From the NCBI GenBank assembly GCA_019009955.1, contig CM032228.1:255127501-255191500 (forward strand): 64,000 nt of DNA. The letters are read 5' to 3'. The stretch's first letter is position 1. The number at the start of each line of letters is the position of its first letter. The position numbers and the translations under genes were made by a program. The stretch comes from Riptortus pedestris (taxonomy: Eukaryota; Arthropoda; Insecta; Hemiptera; Alydidae). This document shows positions 20,590 to 31,290 of the stretch, piece by piece. The notes below the pieces were generated by a model. The model was not told the DNA's origin and did no database searches. It saw only the letters and a program-made list of their open reading frames with translations.

Positions 20590-22059
20590 TAATCCCCACT
20601 AACACCAATTTGACCAGACTCCATGGCGATACTCAAGATATAAGTCAATAAATCAAATCTATTAATCTACAACTTAATCCTTTGTGGTATTATTGATTGT
20701 TGAATTTCATCTTACTATTTTCATTAAAAAATTATTCCATTATCATAAATCTGAATGAGAGTTATTCTGATATGAAACGAATACTTGTATTTACTACAAC
20801 TTACTCGTATTTGGTATTGTTGACTGCAAAACTTCATCTTACTATTTTTACTACAAGTTATTAATTACATTATCAATTATATGGAAACAAGTTATTCTAA
20901 TAAAAAATTATTTAACACGAGTTGCTCCACTATAAACTAATTTACTAATACTAATATATCTGGATAAAAGTTATTCTAATATCCAATTATTATTATCGCG
21001 CGTAACTCCATTTTGAAATTATTTACTACAATTTATTGGATTGTTATTCATTAATGCCTGATTCTATTATCGAATGTTTTACCATATGTCATTCCATTTT
21101 CATCTATCTTTAATAAAAGTTATTCTAATATCAAATAATTTAGTGCGAGTTACTCAATTCTCAAATTATTAACTACAAGTTATTACATTATCAAATTATT
21201 AATGCAAGGTTCCACTATAGAATGTTTTACTACAAGTTATTGCATTATCATATTTCGGGATACAAGTTATTCTAATATCAAATAATTTAATACGAGTTAC
21301 TCCATTCTCAAATTATTTGCTACAAGTTATTGCATTATCATTTTTCGGGATACAAGTTATTCTAATATCAAATAATTTAATACGAGTTACTTCATTCTCA
21401 AATTATTTGCTACAAGTTATTGCAATATCATATTTTGGGGTACAAGTTATTCTAATATCAAATAATTTAATACGAGTTACTCCATTCTCAAATTATTTGC
21501 TACAAGTTATTGCATTATCATATTTCGGGATACAAGTTATTCTAATATCAAATAATTTAATACGAGTTACTCAATTCTCAAATTATTAACTACAAGTTAT
21601 TACATTATCATTTTTCGGGATACAAGTTATTCTAATATCAAATAATTTAATACGAGTTACTTCATTCTCAAATTATTAACTACAAGTTATTGCATTATCA
21701 TATTTCGGGATACACGTTATTCTAATATCAAATAATTTAATACGAGTTACTCCATTCTCAAATTATTTGCTACAAGTTATTGCATTATCATATTTCGGGA
21801 TACAAGTTATTCTAATATCAAATAATTTAATACGAGTTACTCCATTCTCAAATTATTTGCTACAAGTTATTGCATTATCATATTTCGGGATACAATTTAT
21901 TCTAATATCAAATAATTTAATGCGAGTTACTCAATTCTCAAATTATTTACTACAAGTTATTACATTATCAAATTATTAATTCAAGGTTCCATTGTCGGAT
22001 GTTTTACGTCAAGTTATTCCATTATCATTTAACTGGATAAAAATTATTCTAATACCAAA
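20590..22059. repeat. 30-bp tandem array with 90-bp higher-order unit
   Basis: In 21230-21960 the sequence repeats every 90 bp. Each 90-mer is three related 30-mers of the form TACAAGTTATTNNATTATCA plus about 10 bp; three variants alternate (TTTCGGGA, TTTAATACGAG and TTTGC types). Eight or so 90-bp copies are near-identical, while 20700-21230 is a decayed single 30-mer array. Because 90 is divisible by 3, one frame stays open and gives a 30-residue repeat (LLQVIALSYFGIQVILISNN..). I treat that as a by-product. Confidence 0.93.
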
Positions 22060-22469
22060 TTTAACAAAAATATTACACTACTTACTCCAAATGAGGAAGA
22101 TTCGTACGTTTGGCAGTACTTATAAATGCGAACAGTTCTTTTCAATGATGAAAGTTATTAAATCAAAACATCGTACAAGGCTGACTGACGATAATTTGGA
22201 AAATAATCCAAACATCGATGGATTAGTTTCCCAAATTCAAGCTCAAGTGTCTCATTGATTTCGGTGTCGCTATTTAACTTTAGTTGTTTGTAATAATTCC
22301 AAATTTTACGATTTAAGTATAATGTTGTACATATTTTTTTTTTCATTTCATTTTGTTATTTTCATAAATTGTATTATAATTACATTGTCGTATAATTTTA
22401 TGTCTGACACCTATCGTTAAAAATTATGAACACTACTTTATAAAGCGGCCGGCGAACATATTTGCACAC
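22060..22469 (+). pseudogene. hAT-superfamily transposase C-terminus, embedded in the tandem array
   Basis: The frame 22091-22255 reads ..FGSTYKCEQFFSMMKVIKSK, then HRTRLTDDNLENNPNIDG.., ending in TGA. The words STYxCEQxFSxMKxIKSKxRxRLTDxxL are the dimerisation C-terminus of hAT transposases (GTF2IRD2/ZBED-like). A non-coding tail follows, with GCGGCCGGCGAACATATTTGC near its end (22446-22466), where hAT-like terminal sequence could lie. The array resumes at 22470. No upstream transposase is visible, so this is a fragment. Confidence 0.8.
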
Positions 22470-22830
22470 TAAAGTTATTCTAATAATAGATTATTTAATG
22501 TGAGTTACTCCATTATGAACTTATTTGGAACAAATTATTTTTTTACGAAATTATTAATGCAAGATGCCATTATCTACTATTGAATTACCGTATTCTTGGC
22601 ACACCAAGTTATAACAGATATTTTTATTTGAGTTATTCCATTTCTAATTGTTAACCAGAAGATTCCAACGTTGAAGTATTTACTACAACTAACTCTTTTA
22701 TGATATTATTGACTTCAAGATTTCAGCATCCTATTTTTATTGCAGGATATAACAATATCATTTCACTGGGGACAAAGTATTCTATTATCAAACTACTTAC
22801 TAGAAATGATTTCATTAAAAAAATTCTTAA
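22470..22830. repeat. Degenerate 30-bp array, right part
   Basis: Words such as AAAGTTATTCTAATAATAGA and TGAGTTACTCCATTATGAAC continue the pattern of the array to the left, with more divergence and no clear 90-bp order. Confidence 0.75.
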
Positions 22831-22921
22831 CAATTAAAAATGATTTTGTGTTGTTCTTTTAAGTATAATATTTTGATATGTTTTACTGGTCCTCCAGAAT
22901 ATTTAACACTCCTTAATTTAA

Positions 22922-23013
22922 ATTAAGTGTCGATGGGCATTTCAAGGCATTTTTCGAAAATCGCGTCATGAATATAACCTTAATAGCTAATTTCCCTCAA
23001 GGGAAATCTGCAA
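22922..23013 (-). mobile_element. R2 left-half fragment
   Basis: GTCGATGGGCATTTCAAGG, TTTTTCGAAAATCGCGTCATG and TTTCCCTCAAGGGAAATCTGC match the R2 left arm and palindrome. Confidence 0.78.
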
Positions 23014-23038
23014 ATAAAACATGTCAACAAATTATATG

Positions 23039-23069
<31 letters not shown>

Positions 23070-23127
23070 AAGATCATATTACGAAGAAATAATGAATTTA
23101 TTTTCTGTAAAAAGTTAATCAACGTAA

Positions 23128-23345
23128 TACGACCTTATGGGAGCCCTCGGGTTAAGACCCAAGTATTAATTGGCCAACCTAGCAGGATGGGTTCGATTTC
23201 ACTGAGGTCAAAAGGAATTTATTTATTGCCAAACTAATTAAAGAAAATCTCCAGACCTCCTCCGGCTTCAATACGGGAGCTAATCAATAGATGACCCGTT
23301 ACGATTAACTCTACTACCATGAACTGTATCTTAATTTTATATATA
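23128..23345 (+). mobile_element. tRNA-derived SINE
   Basis: The head (23128-23209) folds like a tRNA remnant: GACCTTA at the start can pair with TGAGGTC at its end. A B-box-like GGGTTCGATTTC sits at 23189-23200. A tRNA-unrelated body follows (AAAAGGAATTTATTTATTGCC, GATGACCCGTTACGATTAAC) to a TA/CA microsatellite tail. The copy at 24475 shares the style of the body. Confidence 0.65.
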
Positions 23346-23349
23346 TATA

Positions 23350-23371
23350 CACACACACGCGTGTGTGTGTG
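23350..23371. repeat. (AC)n-CGCG-(GT)n perfect palindrome
   Basis: An alternating purine-pyrimidine block of ACACACAC..CGCG..GTGTGTGT, self-complementary, of a type that can form a cruciform or Z-DNA in vitro. Confidence 0.85.
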
Positions 23372-23512
23372 TTTTCATGACTCTCAGGGAACATTTTACG
23401 TAATAATGAATAATACATAAATTAAAAAAAACTGCATGCTTTTAGGTCTGCTACGAATTTGAAGTTTTTTCGACCACATATAAATAATATTTCAAAACAT
23501 CTTTAAGTGCTT

Positions 23513-23557
23513 GTATTCTTCTATTATTCTTATTACATAACAATAATAGAAGAATAC
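23513..23557. other. Perfect 16-bp stem, 13-nt loop hairpin
   Basis: GTATTCTTCTATTATT (23513-23528) and AATAATAGAAGAATAC (23542-23557) are exact reverse complements. It is not part of any family recognised here. Confidence 0.85.
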
Positions 23558-23664
23558 AATATCAGGGAAGCAGTTAGTTTTCTTATAAGCTACAAAAAAA
23601 AATTGTTTCCATTTTAGGAGGCACACCGAGGCGGCTGCTCCGTCAGTAAAACCGCGTAATGAAA

Positions 23665-23995
23665 CATCCGTCACGCAGGGGCTGCGTTAACTAAGCAGAT
23701 TTCCCACGTGCGTCACGTATTTAGATTTATTGTATAATATAACAAAACGTAAAAGTTCAATAAGAAAAATATTTGGTATTTTCACTTCAAATAAAGTGCT
23801 TCCTAATATAATAGTTTATTGTAAATATGGCGTGAGTAGGGGCGGGGTTTACTGAAGGCCGAAAAATGAAAAATTCGAATTCTTTATTCTAAGCTTAGAT
23901 ACCAAATGTAGTTTTCAAGAGATCTTTATTATATGAGATACATGCAAAAACTTTGATCTCCCCATCTTTAGTTTTTGGACTACTAAAATTTGATC
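23665..23995 (-). mobile_element. R2 right-part fragment, body type b/c
   Basis: CATCCGTCACGCAGGGG with CTGCGTTAACTAAGCAGATTTCCC opens the copy. It follows the type b body (AAAAATATTTGGTATTTTCAC..) and then GAGATACATGCAAAAACTTTG. It ends before the microsatellite region. Confidence 0.78.
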
Positions 23996-24474
23996 AGGAT
24001 TCCGGCTGAAATCTTGTAGGCAATTTATATTTTCACAACAGAAAGCGTGACTTTGTATAAGAAAATTCGTTGTATTATTTGAATTTAATACTTAAAAATA
24101 TCACTCTGAGGTACAATAAATGACAACTGAAATTCAATAAGGAGTTGTTTTTTAAACTTGGTTTACTTCAATAAATACTATTCCAGGGAATTATTTACAA
24201 TTTGTTTTCGCCGTTTTAAAATATTATGCGTTGGTCTAAAAAAGGAAACCTTCAAGAATTGCAATTAACTTCTGCCTAGGTAACAAAAAAAAAAATGTTA
24301 AAAGTAACGATTAACATTTAGTGATTTCTCAATAAAATTTAAAACTAAAGTTTCATTCAGAATTGCAGTTTGTGAAATGATAAATAATTTGTTTTTTCAG
24401 AATTTACTTTCTATTACTTTTTCAGGAAATTCTTCTTCTTTTTTTTTTAATGATACTTATTAAATTAAAAAAAT
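23996..24474. other. Unassigned AT-rich DNA
   Basis: No open frame or recognised repeat; several A and T homopolymers. Confidence 0.4.
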
Positions 24475-24657
24475 TCGGTAAACCTAGAGTGGCGAGTTCG
24501 ATTCTTGCCTGGGCGAAGGAAATTATTTAGTGACGAAATTCATTAAATAACGTCCTAAAATCCCACCCTGGCTAGAAAAGGGTGGTAACCTGTAGATAAC
24601 CCGTCCCAATTAGCCTAAGTTGCAAAAAGTGGCCGTTAATAAATAATAATAATAAAA
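24475..24657 (+). mobile_element. tRNA-derived SINE, decayed head
   Basis: A B-box-like GAGTTCGATTC lies at 24494-24504. The body GAAATTATTTAGTGACGAAATT, then AACCTGTAGATAACCCGTCC, leads to an (ATA)n tail. The A-box side is not recognisable. It parallels the SINE at 23128. Confidence 0.6.
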
Positions 24658-24658
24658 A

Positions 24659-25269
24659 ATTCGGTTACGCGGAGGTCTGCGTGAGATAATCAGATTTCCC
24701 ACGAGTGCCACGTATTTGCATTTATCTCAAAAAGTTAAAAAAAAATGTTCAGTGAGAACAATATTTGGTATTTACGCTTCAAATAATGTGCCTCTAAATA
24801 TAACATCTTATTGTTAATATGACATGAGTAGGAGTGGGGGTTTACTGAAGCCCAATACTGAAAAATGCAAATATCTCGGTTAATAATCAAGATTATAAAA
24901 AAAACGTATATAACAATTTTTATAGAACATTTAATTTGCAATAACATTTGTTCTATACACTTTTTTGATCAGACCTATAATAAGGAATATATCTATAATT
25001 CTCGAAATGCTTCCCCTCCAAACAAACCCTCTCTTCAGTCCGATTTCAGCCGTTAACGAACTTGATATTTTTTTTTACCTAAAATGCTTTCATATCGAAT
25101 TAGGTAACGATTAAACGAAAAATTGCGACCAGTAGAGGCAGTAACAGATATATATAACCTCATTTTCGTCATCTAGTAGGTAGGATACAATGGATATTTG
25201 AAGAAATTTTTCGAAAATCGCGTAATGAGTAGAACTTTAATAGCTGATTTCCCCCAAGGGAAATCTGCT
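24659..25269 (-). mobile_element. R2 element, body type b, near complete
   Basis: Both ends are present: a decayed terminal hairpin (GTTACGCGGAGGTCTGCGTGA) with CAGATTTCCCACG at the left, and GCTGATTTCCCCCAAGGG..AAATCTGCT at the right. The central microsatellite has shrunk to ATATATATAA near 25148, so this copy shows the family without an expanded repeat. Confidence 0.82.
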
Positions 25270-27029
25270 AAAATAGTTCCTTAAGGGTTGTAATAAAAGT
25301 GTTTTATAACCATAAAATACAGCCAAATGTTATGCTAAAGAATTATTCGACCATAAATTTCACTGAGACACTATATATAACTGTTATCCGGAATTTAATC
25401 GTGTTATTTAGCACATTATTAACTTAGTTAAAAGTAAGCATAAAGGAGATTAATAATAGGACGAAAGAAGTGCAAGTTTGAAATAGCTTATTATGTAATG
25501 CATATTTTACGCGGGGGTTAATGAATTTCAGTCTGACCTTGACGAATTGTGACAAAAATAATTAGAAATGTCTCTATTTTGATAAGAAGGAGTTTTATAT
25601 TGATAACAGCGTTGGTATTTACTTTGGAGGGCCGAGTTTTAAAATTATACCTAAGGCAAGGTCATTCACCCGGCCAAATCAATAGTTCGGAAAATCTTCC
25701 ACTAGGGCAAACTTTTGAAATACCTCTTTCGTGAACGAGTAATCAAAAGTGATGGGGGAAATAGTGATCGTTTGTAATTGGGGTGATTCTAATGAGTTTT
25801 TTTTTGTTTTGAGTTTTGAAATCGGGGTTTGTCGTTTTAATAAATCCGGTATTAATTGGTGGATAATTATAGCGGTAGTGAAAAAAATGTGCGTGGAATT
25901 TTGATTTATAAATAGAATAGTGTGAGTATGGTTGTTGGTATCGCCTATCTGGCTGGAGTGGCGAAGCAGGGAGCTGGCCTTACACGACCCCAGCTGGGGG
26001 GCAATGACCTTTTGACAGCTCGCGCCAAAATAAAACCCGCCAAACAATCATTTACTCCCGCATTTTTCTAACTTCCTTTCTGCCATTTTCAACGAAAATT
26101 CTCTCCACACACACACAATACGAGCACAGACAAAAAAAAATAATGAATATATTAAACCGCGTCTTTTCCAAGAATATTTCGGCTCGGCCGCCGAGTCTTT
26201 TGAACTCCGTTTTTTATATTTATTTTCTTGTCTGAACGAACCGACATTTTGTTGTAAATCTACTGGACGGTTTTGGTAGGAGGTGACAAATGTTTTGATG
26301 GGTCAAAGGCCTGACTTCAGGGTGGGGCCAGCTCTCACAATAAAATTTCAAACACAAAATCTTTTTCTTTACCTATTTAATAACAATAATACAAATGCCT
26401 AGACCAAAAAACGGATTATATTTCACGCAATTCATCAAATTTGTCAAAGTTGCTTTGATAATTATTTTTCGATTTTCGTAAGTCAGATCTACTTTTTTTT
26501 CTTATTTACTGTATTCAAGTTAGTCAAGAGCTTAGAAGAGGTTTATTTAAATATTTATTGAATTATGGTGGCCAATTTCCATTTAATTAGGTTCTTAGTA
26601 GCCTTTATTACATTAAGATTGGTTATTTTTATTACTATTCTTGTAATGTTAGTTTGTAGGCGTTTCATTGAGTGCGTGTTAATTGCATTAACGTTTTGCA
26701 AAAAAAAGTAAATTGTTTCAATGCGGCAATTCATTTCATTAAGCTGGCTAATTTTATAAATTAAATTTTGATTGGGTTTAATTGCATTAGGCTGATTGTA
26801 ATTAAGTTTTAAGGGTGGTTTGTCGTCGTTTTTTATAGTTTCCTACTACTCACATTCCGTTTTAATTAGGTTATTTATTGCATTTGTATTATATTTAGTT
26901 GTAGTTAAGACATTTTTCATTGTTTGTCCTATTGAGTGAATAAAAAGTGTAAATTGGCCATTACGAGGGGCAAGGTTAAGTGTTCCCAAATAGTGCGAAA
27001 CGCCAGGTTAAAAATAAGAGTGAGCCAGC
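25270..27029. other. Mostly unique DNA with a GC-richer island
   Basis: No R1 or R2 copies are present, which is unusual here. A 122-codon minus-strand frame (25679-26047) has low-complexity Thr/Ile/His composition and no motif. Positions 25930-26320 are richer in GC and CpG than the surroundings (GGCTCGGCCGCCGAGTC near 26181). This stretch could hold regulatory or untranslated host sequence, but I can show no exon. Confidence 0.35.
26020..26044. promoter_or_regulatory. Two E2F-like motifs
   Basis: TCGCGCCAAAA (26020-26030) and CCCGCCAAA (26036-26044) each match the E2F consensus TTTSSCGC on the minus strand, 5 bp apart, inside the GC-richer island. There is no transcript evidence, and short motifs recur by chance. 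Confidence 0.3.
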
Positions 27030-27250
27030 CTGGGTGAAAGGGTAGGTGCGTGTGTGTAAATACTTGACGAGGGAATCGAACCGGCGACATAGCTACATTG
27101 CCGAGTAGGGGCTGTCAATGAACTTGGCTTGCCGGCATCTGATTACGCCACCGGCGAAATCGCCACCAAACGCCCTCCGATCCACCCCCCAAGAGGAATT
27201 CCCTTCGACGAACAGAAATAGACTCAGCGGCAAGAGGTCAAATTAATTTT
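27030..27250 (-). mobile_element. Possible tRNA-like SINE head
   Basis: On the minus strand an A-box-like TGGCGTAATCAGA (27150-27138) and a B-box GGTTCGATTCC (27082-27072) are 68 bp apart, longer than a standard tRNA but near class-II tRNA spacing. GC content is higher than the flanks. No tail was identified. Confidence 0.4.
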
Positions 27251-27779
27251 ATCCCCCTTATTGACAGCGAAAATAAACCTTCCTCAAAAAAAAAGAAAGT
27301 ATTTAGAGTGATCCTAAAAGGAGTTTAAACATTCATGCCAAGGGCGAACTTTCGCAATTGTGTCACCACAGTCGATAAATAAATTGGATCATCCGACAAT
27401 TAAATATAAAAGAAATTCGTCTTGGGATTTAAAACCAGATAAAATGAGACCATAAAATATTTGGACAAAGACCGGTTGTTGGCAAATTGATAAGGAAAGT
27501 TGTTTCAAGTTTATCGCAAATAAATGCTAATTTTTAGTGGATGTTTATGGCATATAAAGGGTTAAATTAGACTGCCTTGTTGGGTTATTGCAATTTTAGT
27601 ATTAATGATGTCGATCGTGTATGTTTTTTTCTACAAACAAAATTATATAAATTAAAGGAAGCGCTTGGGAAAGTTGCAAAATCGCTTAGGTGCTTGTGAA
27701 AAAAATTTGCAAAATTTTGCACAGGTCAGAGAATCACTTCCGCATTGGACTGAGGACAAGAGGGAGGTCACTCAGGGCC
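27251..27779. other. Unassigned DNA
   Basis: AT-rich, with no R1/R2 copies, no long frame and no repeat recognised. Confidence 0.4.
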
Positions 27780-28100
27780 TAACTAGTCATAATGAGCAAT
27801 GGACTACTTACATTTTGAAGTGTATCCAATGAGCGATGAGAGATGAACCTGGCGAGAGAGATGGAGGAGACAGAGAGAGTAGGGAGCGAGAGGCACAGGT
27901 AGAGAGAGAACATAGGCATCGAGTGGATTGGGCCAGAGAGAGCAATGACCCCGCAGCTCTGGGTGACGTCACCACACACAGTGCGAGGGGAGGGGAGGGG
28001 AGGCCCGGAGTGGGGGCAGCACTTCCCCTCCCTCGCACAGCTGGCTAGTCCGTTAGTGTCGTCACAGACGGTGGGAGGGGTTCCAGCCACGTACAACGGT
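27780..28100. promoter_or_regulatory. GC/GA-rich segment with a perfect CRE
   Basis: It contains TGACGTCA (27964-27971), the CREB/ATF palindrome, followed by a (GGGGA)n block (27988-28002) that resembles Sp1/KLF sites, and GC-rich sequence up to the minisatellite. A GA-rich purine run precedes it. This composition is unlike the rest of the window. A promoter is possible, but no start site or exon can be shown. Confidence 0.3.
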
Positions 28101-30107
28101 CGACATTCATAGGTCGATCCCATTGATTTTCGTCAGCGGCGCCTCCAAGAGCGATGCCCTCCAGCCTCCAGCAGAGCCTCCACCATCAGCTGCCTCCTCG
28201 CTATCACCATAGGCCTATTGGCATTCATAGGTCGATCCCATTGATTTTCGTCAGCGGCGCCTCCAATAGCGATGCCCTCCAGCCTCCACCAGCCGCTGCA
28301 ACCTCTCTATCAACATAGGCATATTGGCATTCATAGGTCGATCCCATTGATTTTCGTCAGCGGCGCCTCCAAGAGCGATGCCCTCCAGCCTCCACCATCA
28401 GCTGCCTCCTCGCTATCACCATAGGCCTATTGGCATTCATAGGTCGATCCCATTGATTTTCGTCAGCGGCGCCTCCAAGAGCGATGCCCTCCAGCCTCCA
28501 GCAGAGCCTCCACCATCAGCTGCCACCTCGCTATCACCATAGGCCTATTGGCATTCATAGGTCGATCCCATTGATTTTCGTCAGCGGCGCCTCCAAGAGC
28601 GATGCCCTCCAGCCTCCAGCAGAGCCTCCACCATCAGCTGCCTCCTCGCTATCACCATAGGCCTATTGGCATTCATAGGTCGATCCCATTGATTTTCGTC
28701 AGCGGCGCCTCCAAGAGCGATGCCATTCAGCCTCCACCATCAGCTGCCTCCTCGCCATCACCATAGGCCTATTGGCATTCATAGGTCGATCCCATTGATT
28801 TTCGTCAGCGGCGCCTCCAAGAGCGATGCCCTCCAGCAGAGCCTCCACCATCAGCTGCCTTCTCGCCATCACCATAGGCCTATTGGCATTCATAGGTCGA
28901 TCCCATTGATTTTCGTCAGCGGCGCCTCCAAGAGCGATGCCCTCCAGCCTCCACCATCAGCTGCTTCCTCGCTATCACTATAGGCCTATTGTCATTCATA
29001 GGTCGATCCCATTGATTTTCGTCAGCGGTGCCTCCAAGAGCGATGCCATTCAGCCTCCACCATCAGCTGCCTCCTCGCCATCATCATAGGCTTATTGCCA
29101 TTCAAAGGTCGATCCCATTGATTTTCGTCACCATGCCCTCCAGCCTCCTGCAGTGCCTTCACCATCAGCTGCCTCCTCGCCATCATCATAGGCCTATTGC
29201 CATTCAAAGGTCGATCCCATTGATTTTCGTCAGCGGTACCTCCAAGAGCGATGCCCTCCAGCCTCCACCATCAGCTGTCTCCTCGCTATCATCATAGTCC
29301 TATTGCCATTCAAAGGTCGATCCCATTGATTTTCGTCAGCGGTACCTCCAAGAGCGATGCCCTCCATCATCCACCATCAGCTGCCTCCTCCCTATCATCA
29401 TAGGCCTATTGGCATTCATAGGTCAATTCCATTGATTTTCTTCACCATGCCCTCCATCATCCACCATCAGCTGCCTCCTCGCTATCATCATAGGCCTATT
29501 GGCATTCATAGGTCGATCCCATTGATTTTCTTCAACATGCCCTCCATCATCCACCATCAGCTGCCTCCTCGCTATCACCATAGGCCTATTGGCATTCATA
29601 GGTCAATTCCATTGATTTTCGTCACCATGCCCTCCAGCATCCACCATCAGCTGTCTCCTCCCTATCACCATAGGCCTATTGGCATTCATAGGTCGATCAC
29701 ATTGATTTTCGTCAGCGGCGCCTTCAAGAGCGATGCCCTCCAGCCTCCACCATCAGCTGCCTCCTCGCCATCACCATAGGCCTATTGTCATTCATAGGTC
29801 GATCCCATTGATTTTCGTCCGCGGTACCTCCAAGAGCGATGCCCTCCAGCATCCACCATCAGCTGTCTCCTCCCTATCACCATAGGCCTATTGGCATTCA
29901 TAGGTCGATCACATTGATTTTCGTCACCATCCCTTCCAGCCTCGAGCAGGGCCTCCGCCATCAGCTGCCTCCTCGCTATCACCATAGGCCTATTGGCATT
30001 CATAGGTCAATTCCATTGATTTTCGTCACCATGCCCTCCAGCATCCACCATCAGCTGTCTCCTCGCTATCACCATAGGCCTATTGGCATTCATAGATCGA
30101 TGAATAT
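28101..30107. repeat. Minisatellite, about 19 copies of 90-118 bp
   Basis: Each unit contains GGTCGATCCCATTGATTTTC, GCGATGCCCTCCAGC, CACCATCAGCTGCCTCCTCG and CACCATAGGCCTATTGGCAT. Successive anchor positions give spacings of 118, 107, 105, 118, 118, 106, 111, 106, 106 and 102 bp. The length classes come from an optional 12-bp AGCAGAGCCTCC block and from loss of the GCGCCTCCAAGAGC block (90-bp units at 29357-29620). Unit lengths are mostly not multiples of 3, so the open frames on both strands (35-residue repeats) are by-products. Confidence 0.95.
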
Positions 30108-30123
30108 ATATACATACACATGT

Positions 30124-30915
30124 AAAGTTCGCCATGCAGTGGCAGCGTAAACTAATCATATTTCCCTCCTCCTTGTATGTCAAACTACTAACCACCCTTA
30201 AGGGCAACCTTGTATTGCGGTTCTTCTAGTAGTTTCAAGAATTGTAATCACATATCCATTCCAAAGAGTGACGAAAAAAAGGTCCCTTCCTAATTATATT
30301 GTCTTCTACCGTTCTTGCGGGTAACACTTTTATTCATCCCCCACTCCTTCTCATGTCGTATTTACAACAAGCTGTTACATCGTTATCATCATCAACACTA
30401 ACGAGCGCCATTTTTATTGCTGAAATCGGACCTGGAATGGTGGGGCTTTAAGGCGGAGTCTATTCGAGAATGCAAAGTATTTTCGTGATATTGAGTCCGA
30501 TAATAAAATCTTATAGAACGAGACTTGTTAAACTTAAGTAGTCATTTGAAAATTTGTATCCCCGCCCTAATACAAGTCCCATTTCAGCTAATAATTTCAT
30601 GAACATTAGAATTGAATTAAACAGTTATATTTTATGAGTATAGGAAATTAAAATTTAAATGAGCATGGTGATAAAGCAAAGAAATATTTTGGAGTCAAGA
30701 CAGGAAAATCTTAATTGATAACGTCTGCAAACTACGTATTTGCATGTAAAAGGTTAACAAAGACTATGTTCATTATGCTACTTAGAAGAAGTAGTTCATT
30801 ATATGACATGAATAGAAGCGGGGCTTTACTATAATTGATGTTGTACTCAAGGCTCTATTTTCGAAAAAATGCCCTCAAATGTTCTTCGGTCCTACTCCGG
30901 AGATGATATATATAC
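30124..30915 (+). mobile_element. Old, decayed R2 copies
   Basis: Recognisable pieces are: right-end-like AAGTTCGCCATGCAGTGGCAG (30125); ACCCTTAAGGGCAACC with GTGACGAAAAAAAGGTCC (30190-30290); body GCTGAAATCGGACC.., TGATATTGAGTCCGATA (30418-30505); type b text (GTATTTGCATGTAAAAGGTT, 30735-30830); and a left arm TTGATGTTGTACTCAAGGC (30835-30915). All are much more diverged than the other copies, so they are probably older. Confidence 0.55.
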
Positions 30916-30960
30916 TAGCGGGTCCGACAGACGATGCCCTGCATGATATTTCAAGCAATT
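30916..30960 (-). mobile_element. CTAG-bounded element end fragment
   Basis: TATATACTAGCGGGTCCGAC followed by AGACGATGCCCTGC resembles R1/R3 3' ends (CTAG against TA, then a GC-rich segment), but with its own sequence. The body does not continue. Confidence 0.4.
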
Positions 30961-30999
30961 AGGATATTAAATAAAATGACATTAAGTTTAAAATAAAAG

Positions 31000-31110
31000 C
31001 TACTTTACTAAACCTTTTTTATACTTTGTAATACAACAAAAGTGAATATGAACAAATTTTATCCTGTGCATATTTGCCGAAAAACCAATAGTAAACGAAA
31101 TATCGCTATG
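31000..31110 (-). mobile_element. R1 internal fragment
   Basis: ACAACAAAAGTGAATATGAAC, then TGTGCATATTTGCCGAAAAACC and ACGAAATATCGCTAT are R1 unit text. The fragment ends abruptly at the R2 left end. Confidence 0.7.
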
Positions 31111-31112
31111 TT

Positions 31113-31239
31113 AGCAGATTTCCCTTAAGAGAAATCAGCTATTGAGGTTGTACTCATGACGGAATTTTCGACATTTTTATTCAAATGTCCATCGATCCTA
31201 CCTAGTAGATGACGAAAATGAGGTCCGTTCAAAACTGTG

Positions 31240-31290
<51 letters not shown>

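Noticed and set aside
21317..21979. Repeat protein of 30-residue units
   Set aside because: Open only because the 90-bp unit is divisible by three; decayed array parts have stops and there is no start or conservation signal.
20590..22059. CRISPR-like array of 30-bp repeats
   Set aside because: The 30-mers are tandem with no spacers and form 90-bp higher-order units.
25679..26047. 122-codon minus-strand frame
   Set aside because: Low-complexity Thr/Ile/His composition, no motif, and its codons overlap the GC-richer island without coding signature.
27030..27250. Functional tRNA gene
   Set aside because: A and B boxes are present but the acceptor and anticodon arms do not pair into a proper cloverleaf; SINE-like remnant is more likely.
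28101..30107. CRISPR-like array
   Set aside because: Units are contiguous, with no unique spacers between short identical repeats; this is a minisatellite in eukaryotic DNA.
28699..30207. Repeat proteins on both strands of the minisatellite
   Set aside because: Unit lengths are mostly not multiples of three and frames rotate; both strands are equally open.
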